In this document: positions 1 through 6,048 of the stretch, one piece after another
Position numbering within the stretch: position 1 is the stretch's first letter
How the letters are laid out: every line of letters starts with the position of its first letter
Assembly: GCA_033297075.1 (NCBI GenBank)
Contig: MU858449.1
Location: 1-10,259, forward strand
Length of the DNA stretch: 10,259 bases
Origin: Rhypophila decipiens
Lineage: Eukaryota; Ascomycota; Sordariomycetes; Sordariales; Naviculisporaceae
Reading direction: 5' to 3'
Position numbers and translations under genes: made by a program
The notes under the pieces: generated by a model
What the model saw: only the letters and a program-made list of their open reading frames with translations
What the model was told of the DNA's origin: nothing
The model's database searches: none

Positions 1-285
1 CACGTCATGATTGGTCGCGCCCCTTCAGCACCCTCAGGCCTCTTTGATTGGTTGGCGGCCTTGTGTGGGGTAAACTGCGACCTGGGTCATGACACAATGG
101 CGTGGAGAAGTGAACTCCTTGAAAGCGCCGAAAGCACAGGGGCCGAAATAGCCGTTTCCGATTCCGGAGGACTAGGCGTCAAATCGCCTTTACTCAGGAA
201 ATGCAGACTGCAAAGTTGGAGGTAAAAGTATATAACTACAGCAGTACTTTTATTGTAACTGGCATTACATATGTATACTCTCAAA

Positions 286-765
286 TCAATGAAACCTATG
301 GAGCCCCATGCATGGTACGCAATTGTCATGGGGGAATATACCCAGGGAATCCACCAAGTGAATCCGGGCTGCCGGAGGGAGGAAACTGGATCCCCGTCCC
401 AGGTTTAGAGCATCATCGCATTTCTGATGCCATTCAGAGCGAATCGCGCCGTACTCCAGGCAAGACAATAGTAATTAGTAAGTATATGTACGCTTGTCAA
501 GCTCGTTATAGCGAAGAAAGACCAGCGTCTTTGGGTTCGCCGATCTGGCAACGCTCAATATATCGATTGGTGTTGCATCGTACGGCTCGCCCACAACGAG
601 CATAAGCGTAACCGTGTCCTAGAGGTGTGGTTGAGGCTGGTATTCTTCAGATCCATCGCCCTTCAAAAGGAATTTTCGATCAAGGTGCGCCGCATTTGTG
701 ACAAAGCTATGTTCACCGAACTTGGTGTACTGGACGGGCATAGCTGGCTGTATGGCTGGCTGCAT
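286..765 (-). pseudogene. Possible decayed coding region, product not recognised
   Basis: On the minus strand one frame runs from an ATG at 765-763 to a TGA at 288-286, 160 codons, interrupted only by TAG at 621-619 and TAA at 477-475. Between the stops the translation has protein-like composition, for example the stretches KFGEHSFVTNAAHLDRKFLL and DATPIDILSVARSANPKTLV. About seven to eight stops would be expected by chance at this base composition, so two is suggestive but not decisive, because six frames were inspected. The TAG could be a mutated CAG or CGA codon. I recognise no family. Another short minus-strand frame (about 851-663) directly upstream also reads smoothly, so an older gene with a frameshift or intron near 780 is possible. 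Confidence 0.22.
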
Positions 766-970
766 TGAAATACGGCTATTACGCGGTGAAATGTGTCAGC
801 CGCTATACCAGCTGTAATGTGGGGATCATCGGTGCGGGTAGTACTGCCCAATTAAAAACACTGTATGGATCTGCACCAAAAAAACACAGGGAATCCGTGC
901 ATCTTTTCTCGTGACCTACCAGTGCTACCTGCCGGGTTGTTAATCCTTGCACCCTAGCCTGTTTGAAAGT

Positions 971-1070
971 TGTTAACCGGATTTGGACATACCCGTCCGT
1001 GTAACGCCAAATTGTGACTCCGGGCTTGGGTTTCGTTTCGCCATCGATGCGTCACTTACCCGATTCGAGC
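971..1070 (+). repeat. Copy A of the TTAACCGGAT repeat family
   Basis: This segment begins with TGTTAACCGGATTTGGACAT and later contains ACGCCAAATTGTGACTCCGG. Both blocks recur in the same order in the element at 1221-1398 (TGTTAACCGGATTGGGGTAT, then ACGCCATATTGTGACTCCGG). Similarity fades after about 1070 and I found no matching inverted end, so this is a damaged or divergent copy. No coding capacity is evident. Confidence 0.5.
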
Positions 1071-1220
1071 ACTTTGTCATTAGTTTGACAAGAGGCTTTG
1101 GAGCAGTTATCCATGTCTGGTGGCCTCCGTTGCCCTCAGTCATGGGGGTGGTTGAGTCCACCAAAAGCCCACATCGAGACGGAGGATGGGGGTATCGTAC
1201 GTCGTGACCGGAATGAAATT

Positions 1221-1398
1221 TGTTAACCGGATTGGGGTATACTAGCCGTCTTCCCGGATTTAGTAAGGTCCTTAACCATTAACTATGAGACGCCATATTG
1301 TGACTCCGGATTTGGGCCTTGCAATCTATGCACAGTGTAAGAACGGTGACCTTACCGAATCCGGGCAGGACGGTTTGTATGCCCTGATCCGGTTAACA
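1221..1398. mobile_element. MITE-like element with 30-bp terminal inverted repeats
   Basis: The first 30 bases (1221-1250) and the reverse complement of the last 30 (1369-1398) match at 25 of 30 positions. Four of the five differences are transitions. The outer ends are TGTTAACCGGAT and ATCCGGTTAACA. The element is 178 bp long and has no meaningful reading frame, so it fits a non-autonomous DNA element. I saw no clear target-site duplication: the flanks are ...GAAATT on the left and GCTTTTAG on the right. Related ends lie at 971, 4832 and 5003. The family that mobilised it is unknown. Confidence 0.6.
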
Positions 1399-1408
1399 GC
1401 TTTTAGAT

Positions 1409-1465
1409 GTGGTTAGGCTTGGCGCTGCGGCTGAGCAAACTGCCCAGCCTTCTGAAGAAACGCCA
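1409..1465 (+). repeat. Damaged copy of the foldback element found at 4702-4797
   Basis: GTGGTTAGGCTTGGCGCT (1409-1426) matches 4744-4761 at 17 of 18 positions. It is followed by AGCCTTCT (1446-1453) and AACGCCA (1459-1465), which also follow in the 4.7-kb copy (AGCCTTCT at 4763-4770, AACGCCA at 4775-4781). About 19 extra bases separate the first two blocks here. The outer inverted-repeat arms are not recognisable, so this is a fragment. It starts just 10 bases after the MITE-like element ends. Confidence 0.4.
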
Positions 1466-1686
1466 TCAAATGATGTGGCAAACCAGGGTAAAACGGAATG
1501 GACGAAGAAAACTGGTGATTATGGGGATTCTGAATGCCGGTCACCCCGTCTTCCGATGAACAACCAAGCTAGGGAAACCTAGAAGGGGTGCGACTCCATT
1601 GAGAAGCCTGCTACGCATTAAGACGGGGGACTGCGTCCTGGAGAAGACAATGTGGCGTTTAAGGACAGACGGCTGGTATGCCCTAA

Positions 1687-1777
1687 CTCCCAACTCCCAC
1701 TCCTCCACCTACTCCTATCCTACTGTTATTGGAGCTTCAACCTCACACAGCTGTTTGTCGTCGAAACTACCTTCAAC
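1687..1777 (+). promoter_or_regulatory. Probable core promoter and 5' leader of the gene at 1778
   Basis: A C/T-rich stretch at about 1687-1728, made of repeated CTCC, CACC and CCTA units, lies 50-90 bases upstream of the proposed start. Pyrimidine-rich tracts just ahead of transcription starts are common in filamentous fungi. I saw no convincing TATA box. The ATG at 1778 has A at position -3 (TTCAACATG), a good fungal initiation context. The transcription start itself is inferred. Confidence 0.3.
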
Positions 1778-3436
1778 ATGAGTGCAGTACTCGCGGACGC
1801 AAGTATGTCACACTCTCAAGCCAGTTCCTCATATCTAGTTTGCTGACTTAGTTTCCCAATAGGCGAGGCAGACGACTCGGACGGGAAGAAAAGTCACCGA
1901 ACATTACCGCCTCTTCTTCAAGACGCCACTCTGTCTGGTAGCAGTATTGAAGAAGGTGATGCTGCGATGAAGACATATGCCGCCCAGAACGGACACGCCA
2001 TTCAGGTCCGCAAGCACGACAGAGATCGCCAAACGACACATTGGATGTGTAGGAAATGTGACGACAAAACCTGCCCAAAGAAATGGATCACATCCTTGAC
2101 AGAGGGGGAATGGAAGATCCGATTAACAAAGTCCAGACAGCCAAAACAAGCGGTAATTAAGCCTCCACCTAATTACCGAGTTGATGTTATTTGGCTTGGT
2201 GTCCCAGATGCTAAGAGCGTCGTCAATTCGAACAGTGGCATACCGTTTCATTGTGATTCACTAAAGACACCGCAGGAGGACACACTGATTGAGCTGGCAA
2301 AGATGGTCAGTAGCCGCGATGGACTTGGGGAAGAATTCTTTTCCGAGCAAGGCGACACAATATGGATCTCTGAGCCACTGGTGTTGGTTCTTTGGATAAC
2401 GATGCACTATCCCAACCTCAATCTCAAGAGAACCCTCGTATGGGACAAAGTTTTGATTAGCAAACTCCAGCAGTCCCTCATTGAAAGCGCCTCATCCGAT
2501 AGGGAGATTCTCGTTCTTGTTGGATGTACTACACAAGTCCCCGAAAAAACACCCTCACTCGACGACTTTTATCGACAACTGGCGCTTTTTATGGCTGTTC
2601 AACCCCATATTCATGTCTACCCAACTCGGGAAGAGTGGGAATGGGAATCAGGCAAGCTCGGTGACCTCAGATTATTTCAAGAGATTGCCAATTCGTTCAA
2701 AGCTGCGGGAAAGGACTGGTTGTCTTATTTCCCAAAGACTTGCGATGGAATAGGGAGGTGCAAACTTCCGCCGCCCGGGACCGGTATGAACGTCGAGGGT
2801 GGCGACAAGATGGTCGTCAAACCAATTTGCAGCAGTGGCGGGAAGGGTGTTCGTGTTGTCTCAGTTACCGAACGACAGGGACTTAAATGCGTTCTATCTC
2901 AACAAAGACGACAGAACATCGACCCTCAGAAGCACATGTTTCATCAAGAGTATATCGAAACCCTTTCCACTCTTGGCGAATTTCGGGTAGTGATCGTGCG
3001 TGATACTAGTCCTGATGCTATCTCAGCTGGCAAGATCGTATATATTGTACTAACTAGGCCTCGAAACAGCTTTCGGGAGCAGGTCACTAGACGTTTCCAT
3101 AATGGAGACTTCTTTGCCGGGATAATCTCTGATAAGGATGTCCAGGATCGGAAATATCGAGAGCTTGTCGAGTACTGCTTGAAGATATATCAGGAGCTTT
3201 TCAAGCGCAGACATAATCCCGGACTTAGTTCAATTGAGATGGGAGTCCGTTTGGATGTCGGCCTTTCTAAAGCCTCGGCTGAAGGATGTTTTTTTGTTCT
3301 CGAAGCCACACGCTTATTCACGGCTTCAACTTACGGAGAGGGAAGCTGCACCCAAGCTTGTAAGGAATGGAGTTATGCTGCTGGTTTTGTACTTGGTCGT
3401 TGGATAGAAGAGTGTGTCCGGTCTCGGCAGGCCTGA
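1778..3436 (+). CDS. FAR1-like DNA-binding segment fused to an ATP-grasp-like domain
   Basis: The coding sequence is join(1778-1802, 1863-3436), 532 residues. A frame from the internal ATG at 1967 would give only 489; splicing the 60-nt intron adds 43 residues in frame and supplies a start with good context. Residues about 37-105 resemble the FAR1 / WRKY-GCM1 module of MULE-type transposases and FAR1 factors: a helical segment ending in TYAAQNGHAI, then C71-x2-C74-x4-C79-P-K-K-W and GEWKI near W92. The usual closing His-x-His is absent (SRQPK instead), so zinc binding is doubtful. Residues about 300-525 carry ATP-grasp features: VVKP with K328, the glycine-rich loop SSGGKGVR (332-339), an acidic segment HQEYI...GEFRVVIV (E381, R383), and LDV (D473) followed by VLEATR (E489), where ATP-grasp enzymes usually have E-x-N for Mg2+. 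ATP-grasp enzymes ligate a carboxylate to an amine or thiol using ATP; no substrate can be read here. No signal peptide or membrane segment is seen. The frame is uninterrupted, so the gene looks functional. The ATP-grasp call is firmer than the FAR1 call. Confidence 0.75.
1803..1862 (+). other. Intron 1 of the FAR1-like/ATP-grasp-like gene
   Basis: Sixty nucleotides begin with GTATGT, contain a GCTGAC branch site (matching RCTRAC) at about 1842-1847, and end in AATAG at 1862. Removing it joins A1802 to GC at 1863-1864 as an AGC serine codon and restores the frame of the long downstream exon. Length, donor, branch and acceptor all fit filamentous-ascomycete introns. Confidence 0.8.
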
Positions 3437-3733
3437 ACATGTTTGAGTGACAGCGTCAACTACATATATCTCTCCTTCCTCATTTATACTATAACCCCCT
3501 AATTTCCTACAACCTCGATCCATTATTTATCTTCTTCTTTTCCTAGCACTTCAATAACACTAAGCGAGGGAAATTGACTAAAAATCGAAGGGCAAAATCA
3601 CCGAAGAGATCCATCTCCAGCTCTACCTCCCGAGGCTATCCGATAATTATGTGAGAGAACTACTAAAAGGTCTTGTAACCCCATAAAAGACGAAGATTCC
3701 CTGCATGACTCCTTTTGTTTAGCTGTAAGGCAC
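3437..3733. other. Intergenic region with no gene seen
   Basis: This AT-leaning stretch downstream of the first gene presumably holds its 3' UTR. It is rich in short C/T runs (about 3467-3545). I found no coding frame with recognisable content and no repeat. Confidence 0.5.
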
Positions 3734-3952
3734 TCACCATCTCATCCTCCCACTGATGATCCACCTCTCGTTAAGCATTTGTAGCCAGGTCTTTTCCGCC
3801 CATAACCAAGGCAACACTAGTTCCAGGGCTATGAGCGTGAGTTGGATCTTTGAGAGATGCGGGGCCGCTCTAGGAAGCACCCTGAGTATTCTCTTCCATT
3901 GATCAATTGTCCTCCTGAGCTCAGACATATCGATACAAATATCGACGTAGCA

Positions 3953-4050
3953 TACTCCCCAAGGCAGCGAAATGGTGCCGAGTCCGATAGACAATCCCCA
4001 TTCCTTGCCATCGAGTGGCTTGATCTGGAATGTATCACCACCGATGAAGA
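3953..4050 (-). pseudogene. Fragment of a P-type Ca2+-ATPase C-terminal membrane region
   Basis: The minus-strand translation FIGGDTFQIKPLDGKEWGLS, continuing IGLGTISLPWGV, matches in pattern the end of fungal plasma-membrane/vacuolar-type Ca2+-transporting P-type ATPases. There, a (V/I)GG-x-x-F segment, a PLNG-x-(E/Q)WG loop and a hydrophobic ISLPWG stretch form the last two membrane helices. Only about 32 codons are recognisable. The residues before it (from 4129) and after it (to 3734) lie in one open frame but do not look like this family. The catalytic DKTGT core and the rest of the roughly 1000-1400-residue protein are missing, so this is a stranded fragment. It follows the TPR fragment in the same orientation. 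Confidence 0.6.
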
Positions 4051-4149
4051 TTGCCTCAGATATGTTAGACCATCTTCCCCATTTCGCTAGGGGAGAGGGT
4101 TGAAAGATTGGTGCAATTTTACAAACCAAAAGCCCTTTCTAGCTACTCC

Positions 4150-4347
4150 ACTCGTGACTGTGGCTAAAGACGACAGTGTGTATGGATGCTCTTCGCCAAG
4201 CACTCTCTGCCGAGCCTGGGCACAGTCGTCCATTAGCGCCAAAGCATCTGCGTGTCGACCCTGACCTTTCCAAGTAAAAGCGAGGTTGTTCATGCTCGTC
4301 AGCGTATCTGGGTGATCGGCTCCAAGCTTGGTCTTGCACTCTGGGCC
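4150..4347 (-). pseudogene. Fragment of TPR (kinesin-light-chain-like) repeats from an NLR-like protein
   Basis: The minus-strand frame gives KLGADHPDTLTSMNNLAF, then GQGRHADALALMDDC, then RQRVLGEEHPYTLSSLA. This is the signature of TPR_12/kinesin-light-chain-type repeats: each 42-residue unit has LG-x-(D/E)HP-x-TL, then NLA-x3-x-x-G-x-x-x-A. In fungi such arrays commonly form the C-terminal sensor part of NACHT or NB-ARC proteins that act in non-self recognition. About one and a half repeats remain. The nucleotide-binding domain is absent. At its 5' side the frame joins transposase sequence at about 4346, and on its 3' side it loses similarity at about 4150. It is therefore a gene fragment, not an expressed receptor. 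Confidence 0.75.
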
Positions 4348-4639
4348 CACGTTCAAACCGAGCCTTTTGTACTGGCGTGATTCCCTTCGGAGCCCACCCT
4401 TTCTTTCGACAGGCGCCGGGTCTATCGAAGCCACTTTCGTGAATAAATATATAATGGTATGACCGGCAACCCATCATTCTAAGCAGATAGTAGAAATAGT
4501 GCTGTAGATCAGGCACCTGTTGCTGAGCTACGCGCCTCATTAGCTTGAATGTTGTTTTGCGCTTTTGGAGGGTTCGTGCCACGGTAGTAGGAGATACGTC
4601 CTCGCCAAACTCTTCACTACTAAAATCGGCGCATCTCAC
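4346..4639 (-). pseudogene. N-terminal part of a Tc1/mariner-type (DDE_3) transposase, inactive
   Basis: About 98 residues are readable on the minus strand. A helix-turn-helix segment comes first (VSPTTVARTLQKRKTTFKLM), then RRVAQQQVPDLQHYF, then the region around the first catalytic Asp, FIHESGFDRPGACRKKGWAP, ending in GITPVQKARFERG. In fungal DDE_3 transposases the motif is (V/I)DESG, with the Asp as the first catalytic residue. Here it is His (codon CAC), so this copy could not cut DNA. The remaining two catalytic residues are missing because the sequence switches to TPR coding sequence at about 4346. The extreme N-terminus is also lost or frameshifted: the ATG at 4639 starts inside the domain. 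Confidence 0.8.
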
Positions 4640-4701
4640 GTTGGGTCATTTCGGACTCATTACACAGTACAAGGTTCATAGCAGGTTTCTGGTTTTCTAG
4701 G

Positions 4702-4797
4702 TAACCACCTCATTGGGTGGCGTTGATTGAAGACAGTCAAAAGGTGGTTGGGCTTGGCGCTAAGCCTTCTCTCCAACGCCACCAATGGAGTGGTTTG
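4702..4797. mobile_element. Foldback element, about 96 bp, with roughly 24-bp inverted arms
   Basis: The left arm at 4702-4725 (ending CATTGGGTGGCGTTG) and the right arm at 4774-4797 (starting CAACGCCACCAATG) are reverse complements apart from one gap and about three mismatches. Between them lies a second near-palindrome, GGCTTGGCGCTAAGCC (4751-4766), so transcripts could fold into a long hairpin. It has no coding capacity. A partial copy lies at 1409-1465, showing that this is a dispersed repeat. It sits about 60 bases from the transposase fragment; whether that family mobilised it is unknown. Confidence 0.55.
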
Positions 4798-4831
4798 GCT
4801 GGAATTACGAAGCTGTATCGTTTCTGCTAAA

Positions 4832-5026
4832 GTTTGTCCGGCTGATCCGGTTTCTTCCCCGGGCTAGCTCGGCGGACGGTGTCAAGGCAACCATGCAGGT
4901 TTTGATTCACAACTTTCCAGCCAACCATTTGACTTGCTGGTGTGAATTGAATAAGGCTGAGCCATTTAACGCCAAATCCAACCCTGTCTTGAGTGTGAAA
5001 GTTGCTAACCGGATAGGGACATACTA
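4832..5026. repeat. Two further ends of the TTAACCGGAT repeat family, facing outward
   Basis: GTTTGT...CTGATCCGGTTT at 4832-4853 resembles the right end of the 1221-1398 element (GTTTGTATGCCCTGATCCGG). TGCTAACCGGATAGGGACAT from 5003 resembles its left end. Upstream of the second, GAAAGTTGCTAACCGGAT (4997-5014) also matches the sequence before copy A, GAAAGTTGTTAACCGGAT (965-982). The order right end then left end is the reverse of an intact element, so these are probably the remains of two neighbouring copies or of a rearranged one. Confidence 0.4.
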
Positions 5027-5324
5027 ATTCACCGCTCCACACGCGCCATGGCGGTGGCCACGACTTCTTGGGACGGGGCAGCCTGTAGACAGTGGCGTCT
5101 TCGCTTGCACGTTCTCGGAGCTCACCACAACCCGAAAAACACCTGCTCTCAGTGAGGCATGAGTCAGGGTTCAGGCCGTAAGCTGCTGTGACAATGTCTG
5201 CTCAGCGATGAACACTGGTGAGACAGGGCACGTCAAGCTTAATACATTTCCATCAGTAAGTCGTCCAAATATACAGAGTCAAGTGACCCAGTATATGTCC
5301 TAGAAGGGCACATTAGACGCACTC

Positions 5325-5347
5325 GTTTCAAAATCCTGACCGCTACA
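5325..5347 (-). other. tRNA-like A-box sequence, possible SINE or tRNA relic
   Basis: The minus strand reads GTGTAGCGGTCAGGATTTTG at about 5347-5328. The TAGCGGTCAGGATT part resembles the D-arm/A-box of eukaryotic tRNAs of the Gln, Glu and Asp type. No credible B-box (GGTTCGAATCC) follows and no acceptor stem can be closed, so it is not a tRNA gene. It could be a degenerate tRNA relic or the head of a tRNA-derived SINE, or chance. Confidence 0.15.
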
Positions 5348-5900
5348 CCGGGCTCACTGGCAAATGGGTCAGGGGCTCAATGGCCAGCCCCCTCCTGTTG
5401 CCTGAGAAAACAGAGGCGGTCGCGTTGTGGGTACCCCAGGATGGAACGCGTGCAAGGTCCGTGTAGCGCTTCGTTCCCGCAATTGGAGCCGCATATCTGA
5501 GTCCAGCACCCACTAAGTTTCGATCGCTCTTCCATCCACCACATACACCAGTGACACATCCCAACACCCCCACTGGGAAAGAGGCAATTATCCTCGGCAA
5601 AGCTGCTATATACCTTCGGAGAGATAGCCAACAGCACTATACGGATTAACAAGTTCAGGTACCATCACGGGCTGCGGTAAGACTTTCGATCGGAACGATA
5701 GCTTCTTGCCCACCAACTGATCCACCACAGCGGCCGACGCAGTTCGGTGCGGATCCGAGCCACGAGGGGACAACGATATGCCTAACGTGTGAGAATACAT
5801 ATTCGACACCCGATTCCTATCATAGGCACGGTAACTGTTGGATATATGCGTGGAGACGCAAAGAAAATCCACCGCAACCCAGAACATTTCCGCGAATCTT
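5348..5900. other. Region without a recognisable gene; several overlapping minus-strand open frames
   Basis: Three overlapping minus-strand frames (5887-5606, 5652-5377, 5600-5343) are open for 85-93 codons each. The first contains a protein-like stretch, SDPHRTASAAVVDQLVGKKL, continuing to VMVPELVNPYSAVGYLSEG, before a stop. The other two begin where it ends, in other frames. This could be one decayed gene with frameshifts, but I recognise no domain and could not find a splice pattern that joins them. The part nearest 5900 must also hold the promoter of the copper-fist gene; I saw no clear TATA box there. Confidence 0.25.
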
Positions 5901-5921
5901 TACAACATATCTTTCCATCAG

Positions 5922-6048
5922 ATGGATAATCTTACAGCATATCGACATCGACATCGCCATCCCGAACAGCCTCCAAGCGGTAAGCGTTGACATATACGCG
6001 CAGCTAGCCCTAGCTAATGTCCTTGCAGAAAATGGGCATCTGGATTGA
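5922..6048 (+). promoter_or_regulatory. 5' leader with an upstream ORF and a probable 5'-UTR intron (5980-6028)
   Basis: An upstream ATG at 5922 begins a short ORF containing YRHRHRHPEQPP. A 49-nt intron is likely at 5980-6028: donor GTAAGC, a CTAAT-type branch at about 6014-6018, acceptor TTGCAG. If the intron is kept, the upstream ORF stops at TGA 5988-5990, well before the main ATG at 6032. If it is removed, the upstream ORF reads through the junction and stops at TGA 6046-6048, overlapping the main ATG in another frame. Overlapping upstream ORFs usually lower translation of the main frame. The splice sites and ORFs are seen; use in the cell is inferred. Confidence 0.4.

Noticed and set aside
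1393..1580. Plus-strand open stretch of about 61 codons with hydrophilic content (for example EQTAQPSEETPSNDVANQ)
   Set aside because: It has no start codon, begins inside repeat sequence, ends at a stop, and cannot be joined to the gene at 1778 by a credible intron.
1652..1777. Upstream in-frame extension of the gene at 1778
   Set aside because: The frame is open but contains no ATG before 1778 and overlaps a pyrimidine-rich stretch that looks like promoter or leader.
3734..4129. The whole 131-codon minus-strand frame as a real gene
   Set aside because: Only about 32 codons resemble a known family; the flanks do not, so the frame appears to be chance openness around a fragment.
4150..4639. 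A single functional fusion protein of transposase and TPR repeats
   Set aside because: The two parts are in different frames, the transposase has lost a catalytic residue and two thirds of its domain, and the TPR part has under two repeats.
5325..5347. Functional tRNA gene on the minus strand
   Set aside because: Only an A-box-like segment is present; no B-box, T-arm or acceptor stem can be formed.
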